NCBI GenBank assembly: GCA_035759745.1
Contig: DASTUF010000044.1
Span: forward strand, 13,657-77,656
Source of the DNA: CAMLHP01 sp035759745
GTDB taxonomy: Bacteria > Gemmatimonadota > Gemmatimonadetes > Gemmatimonadales > GWC2-71-9
Direction of reading: 5' to 3'
Length of the DNA stretch: 64,000 nt
Part shown: positions 7,663 to 16,849 of the stretch, piece by piece
How the letters are laid out: every line of letters starts with the position of its first letter
How positions within the stretch are numbered: the first letter of the stretch is position 1
Notes under the pieces: generated by a model
Databases searched by the model: none
Seen by the model: only the letters and a program-made list of their open reading frames with translations
What the model was told of the DNA's origin: nothing
Program-made: the position numbers and the translations under genes

Positions 7663-9900
7663 TCATTCAGGCCTGGGTGCGGCCCCCACCGTGTCGGTCT
7701 GCTGCAAGGGCTGGGCCCCCGGAGCGCCCTGGGGGAACATCCCGCCGCCGATACCAAAGGGATTGAGGATCCCCTGGGTGTGGACCGGGCAGTACTGGGT
7801 CGGCTCGGTGCCAGGAATGAACGACTCGATCAGGTGCACCTCGGTGGGGCAGAACGCGGTGGCCAGGAATCCGGTCGTGTTGTCCACTTCCGCGGCCGCG
7901 AGGTCGGCCGGCCGGCGCCATGCAGCGGGCGCCTCCCGCCGTGCATAGATCTCGTTCATCAGCGTGGTCCACGCCGGCGCGGCCAGGCGCCCGCCCTGCG
8001 CGTTGTTCATGATGCGTGTGGGCTGGTCGAATCCCATCCACACCCCCGTCACCAGGTCGGGAGTGAAGCCGATGAACCACACATCGTTGTAGTCGTTGGT
8101 GGTACCGGTCTTGCCGCCGGCCGGAAAGCGGATGCGCGACCCGACCGAGCCTGCCGCGGTTCCCCGCCGCACCACGTCCCGCAGCACATCGACCATCAGC
8201 CACGCCTGCTCCCGGCTCATCACCGGCTCCAGCCGGGGCCGGGGCTGCCAGACGATCGTGCCCTCGCGGTCCTCCACCCGTTCGATGAAGTACGGCACCG
8301 CGCGATCTCCCATGTTGGAGAACGCGGTGTAGGCCGCAACCATCTCCAGCGGCACCACGTCGGCGGATCCGATGCTGATCGCCGGCACCGGCAGGATCCG
8401 GGCGGTGATACCGTAGCGCCGGGCCTCGCCGACCACGTTATCGAGACCAATCTCCATGCCCAGCTTGACCGCCGGGATGTTGCGCGACTGATAGAGGTGA
8501 TAGCGCAGCGTATGGGGACCGCTGAACTCGAGGTCGTAGTTCTGCGGGGTCCAGAGATCCTGGCCCGGCACCTGGAGGCTGAACGGTTCGTCCACCACCA
8601 CGTGCGAGAGCGGAATCCCCGAGCGGAGCGCCGCTGAATACACGAACGGCTTGAAGGTCGAGCCCGGCTGGCGCTGAGCCTGGGTGGCGCGGTTCCACTT
8701 GCTGTCCCCGAAGTCGCGGCCACCCACCAGCGCCCGCACCGCACCGGTGCCCGCCTCGACCGTCACCAGCATCCCCTGCAGATACGGCGAGTTGGGGGCG
8801 TTGTCGTCACCCCCGTCGGCCCCCTGGCCCTGTTCCTCGAGGTACTCGGCGTATGTGATATGCCGGAACCCGGGCATCGCCTCCACCGCCCGCAGCTGCT
8901 CCTCCATTGCCCGTTCGGCCGCGAGCTGCACGTCGAGGTCGAGAGTGGTGTAGACCCGGTATCCCTCGCGGTAGAGGTCGGCGCCGAACCGCGCCTGGAG
9001 AATCTGCCGCACGTGCTCCACGAAGTACTGCGCGTCACCCGAGAAGTCGGACTGGGTGGAGAGCGTCAGCGGGTAGGCCTTCCACCGCTCCGCTTCTTCC
9101 GCGGTGATGCGGCCGTTGTCCTCCATCAGGCTTATGACGAGGTTGCGCCGCTGGATGCTGTTGCTGGGATGCCGCCGCGGGTTGTAGCGCTCCGGTGCCT
9201 TCGGAATGGCGGCGAGCGTCGCCGCTTCCGCGACATTGAGCTCGCGCACCGACTTGCCGAAGTAGCGCTGGGAGGCGGCCTCCACCCCGTACGCGCGATT
9301 GCCCAGGTTGATCTGGTTGAGGTAGAGCTCGAGGATCTTGTCCTTCGGATACAGCCGCTCGATCTCCATCGCCACCTTCGCCTCGCGGATCTTGCGGCTC
9401 AGCGAGATGTCGCGCCGGTCGATGGCGTCGGAGAAGATGTTGCCGGCCAGCTGCATGGTGATGGTGGATGCTCCGCCGGCGATCTCGCGCTCGACGATCA
9501 TGTCCTTGATCGCGCCGAAGACCCGGATCCAGTCCACCCCGCCGTGGGAATAGAAGCGCTTGTCCTCGGTGCTGATGAACGCGGCGAGCACCGCGGGAGA
9601 GATCTCGGAGATCGGCACCACCGTGCGGCGCTCGAGCCCCAGGTCGCTGATGAGCCGGCCGTCCGCGGCGTACACCTTGGCGGCCTGCACCGGGTCGTAG
9701 CTGTCGAGGTTCTCCACCGAGGGGCAGGCGTCGCCCATGCACACCGTCAGCCAGGCGGCGAGCACCACAGCAATGCCCAGTACGAAGAGCCCGCCAAGCC
9801 CCAGCGCGAGGGCGCGCCTCACCCGAGGCGTGAACCATCGCCGTTTCGGGTGGCGTGCTGGGGTGGGCGAACCGGAAGCGGAGTCGACCGGAGGGACCAT
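7663..9900 (-). CDS. Penicillin-binding protein 1A (bifunctional transglycosylase/transpeptidase)
   Basis: This 745-residue inner-membrane enzyme polymerises and cross-links peptidoglycan. A cytoplasmic basic tail precedes a membrane anchor (about 31-53). The GT51 glycosyltransferase domain follows, with catalytic Glu112 in STEDKRFYSHGG and the motif GGASTITMQLAGN. The transpeptidase domain has the nucleophile motif STFK in QPGSTFKPF, then SRN, then KTGTTNDYNDVWF. Between them is a short OB-like region with an Asp/Gly-rich loop. The length is normal for class A PBPs. The gene is divergent from tyrS across a 58-bp gap. Confidence 0.95.
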   Translation of the reverse strand: MVPPVDSASGSPTPARHPKRRWFTPRVRRALALGLGGLFVLGIAVVLAAWLTVCMGDACPSVENLDSYDPVQAAKVYAADGRLISDLGLERRTVVPISEISPAVLAAFISTEDKRFYSHGGVDWIRVFGAIKDMIVEREIAGGASTITMQLAGNIFSDAIDRRDISLSRKIREAKVAMEIERLYPKDKILELYLNQINLGNRAYGVEAASQRYFGKSVRELNVAEAATLAAIPKAPERYNPRRHPSNSIQRRNLVISLMEDNGRITAEEAERWKAYPLTLSTQSDFSGDAQYFVEHVRQILQARFGADLYREGYRVYTTLDLDVQLAAERAMEEQLRAVEAMPGFRHITYAEYLEEQGQGADGGDDNAPNSPYLQGMLVTVEAGTGAVRALVGGRDFGDSKWNRATQAQRQPGSTFKPFVYSAALRSGIPLSHVVVDEPFSLQVPGQDLWTPQNYDLEFSGPHTLRYHLYQSRNIPAVKLGMEIGLDNVVGEARRYGITARILPVPAISIGSADVVPLEMVAAYTAFSNMGDRAVPYFIERVEDREGTIVWQPRPRLEPVMSREQAWLMVDVLRDVVRRGTAAGSVGSRIRFPAGGKTGTTNDYNDVWFIGFTPDLVTGVWMGFDQPTRIMNNAQGGRLAAPAWTTLMNEIYARREAPAAWRRPADLAAAEVDNTTGFLATAFCPTEVHLIESFIPGTEPTQYCPVHTQGILNPFGIGGGMFPQGAPGAQPLQQTDTVGAAPRPE

Positions 9901-9958
9901 GGGTGGAAGCTAGCGGGCCGCTTGCCGCCTCACCAGCGCGCCCCTACTCTTGGCCCTC

Positions 9959-11212
9959 ATGTCCGGTTACTTCGAGCAGCTCTCCCGCCGCGGGCTGGTG
10001 CAGGATGCCACTCCCGGCGCCGCCGAGCGCCTGAATGCGGGCCCGGTCACGGCCTACATTGGCTTCGACCCTACCGCGTCCTCGCTCCATGTAGGCAACC
10101 TGGTGCCGGTCATGTGCCTGGCGTGGCTCCAGCGCAGTGGCGGTACCCCCATCGCCCTGGTCGGCGGGGGTACGGGCCTCGTGGGCGACCCTAGCGGCAA
10201 GCGATCCGAGCGCCCGATGCTCACGGCCGAGGAGGTCGCCGCCAACGCGGCGGCGCTGGCCACCCAGCTGGGCCGTTTCCTCAGCTTCGAGGGTGCCAAC
10301 GCCGCGCGCATGGTCAACAACGCCGACTGGCTGGCGCGGCTGCCGCTGATGGAGTTCCTGCGCGAAACCGGCAAGCACTTCACCGTCAATTACATGCTGC
10401 AGAAGGAGTCGGTAAAGAGCCGGATGGAGACGGGGATCTCCTTCACCGAGTTCAGCTACATGCTGGTCCAGGCCTACGACTACTGGCACCTCTTCACGTC
10501 CGCCGGCGTCGAGCTGCAGATGGGCGGGAGCGACCAGTGGGGCAATATCACCGCCGGTGTCGAACTGATCGCCCGAAAGGAACAGAGGCAGGCGCACGCG
10601 GTGGTCGCGCCCTTGCTGGTTACCGCGTCGGGCCACAAGTTCGGAAAGAGCGAGGCAGGCAATGTCTGGCTTGACCCCGCCCGTACCAGCCCGTACCAGT
10701 TCTATCAGTTCTGGCTCAATGCGGAGGATCAGGACGCCGAGCGGTGGCTCCGGATCTTCACTTTCCTGCCCGAGGAGCAGATAGCCGTCGCGCTGGCGGA
10801 GCATGCTCACGATCCCGGCAAGCGCGCCGCCCAGCGGACCCTGGCCTGGGAAGTCACCGCGCTGGTGCACGGAGAGGAAGAGGCCGACCGCGCCGCCCGA
10901 ACCAGCATCGCGGTGTTTGGCAGGGCCGACGTCGAGTCCGATTACGCCGAGCTGGCCGGCACCATGCCCAACGCCAGGCTGTCGCGCGAGGAGCTCGAGA
11001 GCGGGCCCGCGCTGGTGGATGTGCTGGTCCACGCCGGGCTCGCGTCCTCCAAGAGTGAGGCCCGGCGCGGTCTCCAGGGCCGTGGCTTCTCGATCAATGA
11101 CGAGCAGGAAGGTGACGTCGCCCGCCGCTTGTCGGCCGCGGACCTGCGTCAGGGTCGCTTCGTGCTGCTGCGGAAAGGGAAGAAGAATTACGTGATGCTG
11201 GTAGTGGACTGA
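9959..11212 (+). CDS. tyrS: Tyrosyl-tRNA synthetase
   Basis: This class Ic aminoacyl-tRNA synthetase of 417 residues charges tRNA-Tyr. The HIGH-type motif is HVGN in SSLHVGNLVPVM, and GGSDQWGNI forms the tyrosine pocket. The KMSKS-like loop reads KFGKS, and a C-terminal S4-like RNA-binding region (about 350-415) follows. The ATG at 9959 gives the usual N-terminus (MSGYFEQLSRRGLVQ); an in-frame TTG three codons upstream is possible. No Shine-Dalgarno is visible before either, so translation may be leaderless. It is divergent from the PBP1A gene. Confidence 0.95.
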   Translation: MSGYFEQLSRRGLVQDATPGAAERLNAGPVTAYIGFDPTASSLHVGNLVPVMCLAWLQRSGGTPIALVGGGTGLVGDPSGKRSERPMLTAEEVAANAAALATQLGRFLSFEGANAARMVNNADWLARLPLMEFLRETGKHFTVNYMLQKESVKSRMETGISFTEFSYMLVQAYDYWHLFTSAGVELQMGGSDQWGNITAGVELIARKEQRQAHAVVAPLLVTASGHKFGKSEAGNVWLDPARTSPYQFYQFWLNAEDQDAERWLRIFTFLPEEQIAVALAEHAHDPGKRAAQRTLAWEVTALVHGEEEADRAARTSIAVFGRADVESDYAELAGTMPNARLSREELESGPALVDVLVHAGLASSKSEARRGLQGRGFSINDEQEGDVARRLSAADLRQGRFVLLRKGKKNYVMLVVD

Positions 11213-11260
11213 GCGGGAGCTGCGCCCAGCGGGGACTCCGCCCAGCGGGAAAGCGGGAGG
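11211..11260. repeat. CAGCGGG-type repeat between tyrS and the GWxTD-like gene
   Basis: The spacer repeats gagcggga/cccagcggg units four times. The final unit ends in gcgggagg just before the ATG at 11263, so the repeat also supplies the Shine-Dalgarno sequence. Related arrays occur at 57754-57837 and 61628-61742. Confidence 0.6.
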
Positions 11261-11262
11261 TC

Positions 11263-13461
11263 ATGCGCATAATCCCAAGCGTCCTCGTACCGATGCTGAT
11301 CGCCGCCGCGTTGGCAGCGACGGCGCGGAGCGCGGTGGCACAAGGCCCTGCAATCGACGCGCGCACTGCTTACGCCGCACTGCTTCATTCCCACTACCAG
11401 GTGGGCAGCGAGCCCGGTAGTCCCGAGGCCCGCTTCGACCGGGCGATGGCCCGGCTGGAACTCCATCGCCAGGGAGCCTTCTCGCGGCCGGGCGTGGGTG
11501 GAATGATCTCGGGCGAGGCGTACTACGCCGGGTTCGTTCGCGATCTCGAGGGTGTGTTCGCGCTGGACAGCATGTTCCAGCCGGCGCTGGAGTTCCTTCC
11601 CGAGTTTCTTGCCCATCAGGGCGACCGCGAACAGTCACCCATCCTGCTCGCCGCGCTGGCGCGCTATGCCCGCGATTCGGCGGCCCCACCCATTACCCAC
11701 CTGGTGCTGGGCCGTGGTTACCGCACCGCGGGTAGCTACGACAGCGCACTCTCCGCCTTCATAGCCTATGAGGAGGCAGGAGGGGACCCGGGTGTGGCCC
11801 GGCTCGAGGCCGCGCGCACGCTCGCGGGCCTGGGCCGGCTGGACGGGGCGGCCGAGATGTACCTCGACGGGGCCTCCCAGCCGGGCGAGCCCACCCGGCT
11901 CTTCTACCGCAACGACCTCAAGTGGGTGGCCAGTGACGAAGAGCTGGCGCCCTTCGACTCGGTGCCGGCCGAGCGGCGCGCCGACTGGATCAAGCGGTTC
12001 TTCCAGCTGCGCGACGCCGAAGCCATTCGCCTTCCCGGCGAGCGACTGCGGGAGCACCTCCGCCGGTGGGACTACGTGCATCACCACTTCCGGGTGCCCA
12101 ATCCCGGGCGATGGTCCCAGTTCGTGCAGGTATACGGCCGGGAGATCGCGCCCTGCATGCGCGGGCTGCCCGACGAACTGAACCTCCGGACTCTTGCCTT
12201 TGATCCGTCACGCCGCCATGACGCCCGCGAGGAGGAAGCGGTGCTGGACCACCGGGCAGTGATCTACATGCGCCACGGGCGGCCCAGCGCGGTGATGGTG
12301 CTCAACGGTGTGGCGTCGGACTCCCTGGACGTGCTGATGACGGAGCCGGGGCTGGCGTCTGATTCGGCGAGGATCGACAGGCTCCTCGGAGCGGACGTGG
12401 CGAACTCGGTCTGGGTCTACTGGTTCAGCGGCCGCCCCAGAACATTCAGCTTCGGTGCCAGCATCCCCAATAGCCGGTGGGGCGGCAAGGTGCTGTCGCT
12501 GAGCAATCCCCCCGTCGCAGTGTTGCGATCGCTGGCTCAACTCGACCCGCTCTATGGGCGGGCCGCGCGGATGGCGGTGTCGCGCGCCGCCATGCCTTGG
12601 CGCCCGGCAGTGCCGACCGCGTGCATGCCCACCTTCTCCCGGCTCGCGATCCAGGTGGAGGAAGACGCGGTCGAAGGCGCTCACAGCGACAGCTACACCC
12701 TGACCTTCGAGTCATCGCTGGGCGCGGTGCTCCAGGCCGGAGCGGTCGGCGATCCTGCCAAGGGTACGGGGCGCCTGCTGCTGGTGTTCGCGGTGCCCAC
12801 CGGGCGACTCACGGCCCGGCAGGCCGATGACGGCAAGCGTTACGACCTCAGACTTCGGTTGACGGCAGTGAGTGATTCAGGTGAAGTGGTGCTGGCGCTC
12901 GATACGCTGCGCACCCTGGTCGCACCGGTGGCTCCGATCGAAGGCCAGTTCGTCACCTGGCTGATGGAGCTTCCGATGCCGGCCGGCACCTACGACATCC
13001 GCGCTGCACTGATGACGCCCGATGCGGCGGCCGGCGGGTTCCGGGAATGGGAGGGCGTTCGTTTCGGAACCACCGCCAGTGCCCCCGGGCTGAGCGACAT
13101 GATCCTGGCGCGCGAGAGCAGCGGACTCACCTGGCAGAACGGCGGCGACCGGGTGGAACTCAACCCGCTGGATGCCTACGACGAGGGCGGCAATGCACTG
13201 GTGTACTACGAGGGCTTCAACCTGGTACCGGGCCGCCGCTATCGGACGACACTCACGCTCGCACCCAGCGATGGCGACGACGATGACGGCGTGACGCTGC
13301 GCTTCACCGAAACCGCCGCTGGCACGTCGCAGCATTTCCGGCGCGGAATCGGTCTGCAGCAGCTCGACGACGGCCCCCATCGGCTGACGGTGACGTTGAC
13401 TGACCTGAATTCGGGAGCAGAGGCTCGGCGAACGCGAGAAATTCGCATTATCGAGAAGTAG
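11263..13461 (+). CDS. Secreted TPR protein with divergent GWxTD-like domain
   Basis: This 732-residue protein has a signal peptide (cleavage expected after SAVAQ) and helical TPR-like repeats over about residues 35-215. The central region matches the layout of GWxTD domains. DWIKRFFQLRD (241-251) resembles the WxxRDPxP element, and LDHRAVIYMRHGRP (328-341) resembles the TDRGxxYxRYGPP element. The C-terminal half is beta-rich. GWxTD proteins are secreted, often from Acidobacteria, Gemmatimonadota and relatives, and their function is not established. The Gly-Trp part of the name motif is not clearly present, so this is a divergent member. A strong hairpin lies downstream. Confidence 0.65.
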   Translation: MRIIPSVLVPMLIAAALAATARSAVAQGPAIDARTAYAALLHSHYQVGSEPGSPEARFDRAMARLELHRQGAFSRPGVGGMISGEAYYAGFVRDLEGVFALDSMFQPALEFLPEFLAHQGDREQSPILLAALARYARDSAAPPITHLVLGRGYRTAGSYDSALSAFIAYEEAGGDPGVARLEAARTLAGLGRLDGAAEMYLDGASQPGEPTRLFYRNDLKWVASDEELAPFDSVPAERRADWIKRFFQLRDAEAIRLPGERLREHLRRWDYVHHHFRVPNPGRWSQFVQVYGREIAPCMRGLPDELNLRTLAFDPSRRHDAREEEAVLDHRAVIYMRHGRPSAVMVLNGVASDSLDVLMTEPGLASDSARIDRLLGADVANSVWVYWFSGRPRTFSFGASIPNSRWGGKVLSLSNPPVAVLRSLAQLDPLYGRAARMAVSRAAMPWRPAVPTACMPTFSRLAIQVEEDAVEGAHSDSYTLTFESSLGAVLQAGAVGDPAKGTGRLLLVFAVPTGRLTARQADDGKRYDLRLRLTAVSDSGEVVLALDTLRTLVAPVAPIEGQFVTWLMELPMPAGTYDIRAALMTPDAAAGGFREWEGVRFGTTASAPGLSDMILARESSGLTWQNGGDRVELNPLDAYDEGGNALVYYEGFNLVPGRRYRTTLTLAPSDGDDDDGVTLRFTETAAGTSQHFRRGIGLQQLDDGPHRLTVTLTDLNSGAEARRTREIRIIEK

Positions 13462-13474
13462 TCACCGTACTCGC

Positions 13475-13539
13475 AGACGATCAGGGCGCTCCCCTCCGGC
13501 AGATACGTGACCTGCCTGCGGGGAGCGCCCTGACCGTCT
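13475..13539. terminator. Long hairpin terminator between convergent genes
   Basis: Bases 13475-13494 pair with 13520-13539 over 20 positions with one mismatch; the core is cagggcgctcccc with ggggagcgccctg. A further ggcag/ctgcc pair (13498-13502 with 13512-13516) continues the stem. It lies 14 bp after the GWxTD-like gene and faces the patatin gene. There is no U-tract on either strand. Confidence 0.65.
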
Positions 13540-13659
13540 GGCTTCCAAGGTCTGATGCCCCGGAGCGCCGGGTCGGGAGCGATGTCGCCGAAGGCGACAC
13601 GTGCCGAGCAGCGGCTATTAGCCGCGTGCCCAAGCCAGGCTCGGGCCCCTTCGCTTCGC
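13540..13659. other. Intergenic stretch with small palindromes
   Basis: This 120-bp stretch holds tgtcgccgaaggcgaca (about 13571-13587) and gcggctattagccgc (about 13610-13624), both short perfect hairpins. Next is cccttcgcttcgctcagggtgac (13649-13671), which runs into the end of the patatin gene. That last string resembles a dispersed motif I recall from many environmental bacterial genomes. I see no gene or tRNA here. Confidence 0.4.
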
Positions 13660-14733
13660 TCAGGGTGACGACTGCCCTACCGCCTCGACTTTTATCGCCG
13701 CCGTCGGACAATCGCTCACATAGGGCGCTGACACCGGGCCCCACTCGTGCGACTCCTGGACCACCACCGCCTTGTCGCCTTCCATCCGGAACACCGCCGG
13801 CGCGCGGGTGGCGCAGAGGCGGCAGCCGATGCAGAGCTCCTGGTCCACCCGCACGGTGACATTGCGACGCGGGTGGAGCCCGCCGCCGAGTTGGTCCAGC
13901 GGCGTCGTGAGCGAGTCCAGGGCCTCGAGCGTGGCCCGATGGCCCTCGGCCACGAGCGATGCAGTCCGGTTGAACGCGAACATAGGTACACTGGAAACCC
14001 TGGGCTCGATCAGCAGCAGCGGCGGGCCGTGCCAGCCCCGGAGATTGCCCTCGATCTGCGACTGCATCACTATCTCGAGACCCCGGGTGTACGTGGCGGC
14101 GAAGCCGGTAGTCTCAGCCTCGGTCCGGACCGTCCCCATGGCGGTGAGATTCACGGCTATGACCGGATCGGGACTGAGGACACCGGCCAACCGGACCGCC
14201 AGGTTCTCGATCACCGCGCCGTCCACGTAGGTGCGATCCCCGATGGTCCTGGGCGGGAACATCCCCGGCAGGGCGCACGAGGCATAGACGGCATCGCGGA
14301 CCCGGGCATCGCGACGCCCGACCATGCCCCAGAACACCTGGCGCCCGGCGTGCAGGTCTACCGTGTTCACCAGCAGCGGCCGCCAGAGGTCGTCGAAGCG
14401 GACATCGCCGATGAGGCTGGTGATCAGTTCATCGAGCGGTTCGCGCCGGTAGATCGCCGGGCTGTTCATCCGCCGCAGCGCCATGTCCACATGCGCCACC
14501 TGGAACACGTGCTTCCGGCGGACCAGTCGCGCGCGGGCTTCCATCTCGCGAATCGGCATCCCGCTGGCCCATGCGCCCGCGATCAGCGCGCCCATGCTGG
14601 TGCCGATGCTGAGCGCCACCGACACACCGCGTTCCTCCAGCGCGCGAAAGACCCCGATGTGGGCCAGGCCCTTGAGCCCGCCACCGCCGAGAACCAGCGT
14701 GACGCGCAGCCCGCTTGTGGTATGTGAGGACAT
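13660..14733 (-). CDS. Patatin-like phospholipase fused to a C-terminal ferredoxin domain
   Basis: Residues 1-285 form a patatin (RssA-type) lipid acyl hydrolase. The oxyanion motif is GGGGLKG (16-22), the nucleophile Ser46 is in GTSMG, and the catalytic Asp171 is in DGA. Residues 295-350 look like a single-cluster ferredoxin: CIGCRLC (Cys301, 304, 307), then APAVF, then DCPTAAI with Cys342. This is the spacing of bacillary-type 4Fe-4S (or 3Fe-4S) ferredoxins. The known activity of the first domain is hydrolysis of acyl esters in membrane lipids. The attached cluster suggests redox control or electron-transfer coupling, which is inference. The domains share one uninterrupted frame with no stop or start between them. 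The gene is divergent from oppC. Confidence 0.88.
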   Translation of the reverse strand: MSSHTTSGLRVTLVLGGGGLKGLAHIGVFRALEERGVSVALSIGTSMGALIAGAWASGMPIREMEARARLVRRKHVFQVAHVDMALRRMNSPAIYRREPLDELITSLIGDVRFDDLWRPLLVNTVDLHAGRQVFWGMVGRRDARVRDAVYASCALPGMFPPRTIGDRTYVDGAVIENLAVRLAGVLSPDPVIAVNLTAMGTVRTEAETTGFAATYTRGLEIVMQSQIEGNLRGWHGPPLLLIEPRVSSVPMFAFNRTASLVAEGHRATLEALDSLTTPLDQLGGGLHPRRNVTVRVDQELCIGCRLCATRAPAVFRMEGDKAVVVQESHEWGPVSAPYVSDCPTAAIKVEAVGQSSP

Positions 14734-14752
14734 GCGGGTAAGCTAATCCGGA

Positions 14753-15595
14753 ATGGCCTCCCCGCTCGCGTCCCGGCTTGCCCGCGATCGCTTCTTTCAG
14801 TTCGGCCTCGCGCTCGTGGCCGTGGTCGTGCTGGCAGCGCTGCTCGCGCCCTGGCTGGCACCGCATGACCCGTACACCGGCGACCTCGCGAATGCCTATC
14901 TGACGAGCCCGGATGGCACCTATCCGCTGGGCACCGACACCCAGGGAAGAGACGTGCTGAGCCGGGTGCTCTACGGCGCACGCATTTCCGTCGCGGTCGG
15001 CCTCATCAGCCAGACGGTCGCGGTGCTGCTGGGCGTGACGCTTGGGCTGGTCGCGGGTTACTACGGACGCTGGGTGGACACGCTGGTGATGCGGCTGGCC
15101 GACATCACGCTCGCGTTTCCCACGCTGCTGCTGCTGATCGCGGTGGCAGCCGCGGTGAAGCCGTCGCTCCCGGTGATCTTCCTGGTGATCGGCGCGGTGG
15201 GCTGGGCCGCGATGGCGCGCATCGTCCGCAGCCAGGTGCTGGCGCTCAAGCACACCGAGTTCGTCACCGCCGCCGAAGCGCTGGGCGCGCGCGGCACCCG
15301 GATCCTCACCCGGCACCTCCTGCCCAACGTGCGGGCCCAGGTGATCATCGCCGCGACGCTCGGCATCGGCAGCGCCATCATGGCCGAGGCGGCGCTCTCG
15401 TTTGTCGGCCTCGGCGCCCAGCCGCCGACTCCCAGCTGGGGCGCCATGGTGGCCGACGGCCGGGACCTCCTCCGCACCGCGCCGTGGGTGTCGTTCGCAC
15501 CCGGCATCGCGATCGGGCTGGCAGTGCTGGGATTCAATGTGGTGGGCGAGGTGTTGAGAGAGGTGTATGACCCGCGACTGCGGGAGAGAGACTGA
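14753..15595 (+). CDS. Oligopeptide/dipeptide ABC transporter permease, OppC/DppC type
   Basis: This 280-residue inner-membrane permease has the N-terminal OppC element (APHDPY... YPLGTDTQGRDVLSRVLYGAR) and five to six membrane spans. The coupling loop EALGARGTRILTRHLLPN (about 180-197) contacts the ATPase. The family imports peptides, nickel or other small ligands together with an OppB permease, OppD/F ATPases and a binding protein. Here it stands alone: the OppA and OppB genes lie at 52640-55086, and no ATPase partner is present in the window. A heptad-repeat hairpin starts at its stop codon. Confidence 0.9.
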   Translation: MASPLASRLARDRFFQFGLALVAVVVLAALLAPWLAPHDPYTGDLANAYLTSPDGTYPLGTDTQGRDVLSRVLYGARISVAVGLISQTVAVLLGVTLGLVAGYYGRWVDTLVMRLADITLAFPTLLLLIAVAAAVKPSLPVIFLVIGAVGWAAMARIVRSQVLALKHTEFVTAAEALGARGTRILTRHLLPNVRAQVIIAATLGIGSAIMAEAALSFVGLGAQPPTPSWGAMVADGRDLLRTAPWVSFAPGIAIGLAVLGFNVVGEVLREVYDPRLRERD

Positions 15596-15691
15596 AAGTG
15601 GGAAGTGGGAAGTGGGGAGTGGGGAGTGGGTTAGATTCCTCCTTCCACTTTCCACTTTCCACTTTCCACTTCCCACTTCCCACTTCCCACT
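15596..15691. repeat. GGGAAGT heptad array with reverse-complement arm
   Basis: Forward heptads (aagtgggaagtgggaagtgg type, 15596-15630) are followed after 12 bases by seven reverse-complement-type heptads (ttccact/tcccact, 15643-15691). The locus can fold into an imperfect hairpin of about 30 bp. It begins directly after the oppC TGA and sits between co-directional genes. Confidence 0.8.
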
Positions 15692-15703
15692 CTGAGCCAC
15701 AGC

Positions 15704-16849
15704 TTGCAACTCAACGAACTCCGGCGCACCGAGTTCCCCGGTCTGGCCTCCCGCATCTACCTCAACAGCGCCAGCGTGGGGCCGTTGCCGTTGCGGAGTC
15801 AGCGGGAACTGGAGCGCTGGAGTGATCGCCGCGGTCGCCCGTGGGAGATCTCGGATGCCGAACAATTCGAGACGATGGCCACGGCGCGGGAGCGCTCGGC
15901 AGCCCTGATCGGCGCCTCCCCCGAGGAGATGGCGGTCACGACCAACACCTCCTTCGGATTGAGCCTCGCCGCCGCCGGCTTGCCGCTCGAGCGCGGCGAC
16001 GTGGTGCTCTTCTCGGCGCGGGAGTTTCCCGCCAACGCCTACCCGTGGCTCGCCCTCAAGGAACGCGGTGTGCTCGCTGAGGTGGCGCCGCCGACGCCCG
16101 AGGGCTGGCCCGACGAGGACTATCTGGTCGAGCGGCAGCAGGATCCCCGGGTGAAAGTGCTGGCGGTGTCGCTGGCCCAGTTCAGCAACGGTTACGCGGT
16201 GGATCTGGCCCGGCTCTCCGCCGCCACCCGCGTCAGCGGGACGCTGCTGGTGGTGGACGCGATCCAGGGCCTGGGCGCGATGCCGGTGGATGTCGGCGCC
16301 ACCCCGGTGGACGTGCTGTCGTGCGGTGGGCAGAAGTGGCTAATGTCGCCGTGGGGGAGCGGCTTCACCTACGTGCGCAGCCAGGTGCAGGAGCAGCTTC
16401 GTCCCGCAATGATCGGCTGGCTGGCCTACGAAGGGACCGAGGACTTCACCCGGCTGACCCGATACGGCGACCAGCTCCACCACGACGCCCGCAAGTACGA
16501 GCTGGGCACGCTGCCGTACCAGGACATCGCAGCGATGAACGTCTCGCTCGAACTGGTGTCGCAGATCGGCGTTCCCGCCATCCAGGTGCAGATTGCGAAG
16601 TGCCAGGCGCCGTTGCTGGACTGGGCCACGCGCCGCAATGTGCGCGTGACCTCGCCCGTGGGACCCAGGTCGTCGGCGATTCTGTGCCTCGCGCCGCCCG
16701 ATGCGCCCGGCATGCACCGCAAGTTGGCCGACGCCGGCGTCACCTGCTCCCTGCGCGAGGGCAGCCTCCGCTTCGCTCCGCACTGGTTCAATACGGTGGA
16801 GGAGGTGGAGCGAGTGGTGGAGGTACTCGAGTCGAGAGTTAAGAGTTGA
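15704..16849 (+). CDS. Class V aminotransferase family PLP enzyme
   Basis: This 381-residue protein is of the cysteine desulfurase / isopenicillin-N-epimerase-like superfamily. It begins with the substrate-site motif IYLNSASVGPLP and has the PLP phosphate-binding TTNTSFGL. Asp in VVDAIQGLG contacts the ring nitrogen, and the Schiff-base lysine is in SCGGQKWLMSP. The true reaction cannot be assigned; kynureninase-like, selenocysteine lyase-like and epimerase-like members share these motifs. The start is uncertain: TTG at 15704 gives the expected family N-terminus but has no clear Shine-Dalgarno, and the frame is open upstream into the heptad array. Its last codons (ESRVKS-stop) are part of the next heptad array. 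Confidence 0.75.
   Translation: MQLNELRRTEFPGLASRIYLNSASVGPLPLRSQRELERWSDRRGRPWEISDAEQFETMATARERSAALIGASPEEMAVTTNTSFGLSLAAAGLPLERGDVVLFSAREFPANAYPWLALKERGVLAEVAPPTPEGWPDEDYLVERQQDPRVKVLAVSLAQFSNGYAVDLARLSAATRVSGTLLVVDAIQGLGAMPVDVGATPVDVLSCGGQKWLMSPWGSGFTYVRSQVQEQLRPAMIGWLAYEGTEDFTRLTRYGDQLHHDARKYELGTLPYQDIAAMNVSLELVSQIGVPAIQVQIAKCQAPLLDWATRRNVRVTSPVGPRSSAILCLAPPDAPGMHRKLADAGVTCSLREGSLRFAPHWFNTVEEVERVVEVLESRVKS

Noticed and set aside
13649..13671. Novel repeat from cccttcgcttcgctcagggtgac
   Set aside because: I recall this string as a widespread dispersed motif in environmental bacterial genomes, and only one copy is visible here.
15596..15691. CRISPR array
   Set aside because: The units are contiguous 7-mers without unique spacers, and no cas genes are present.
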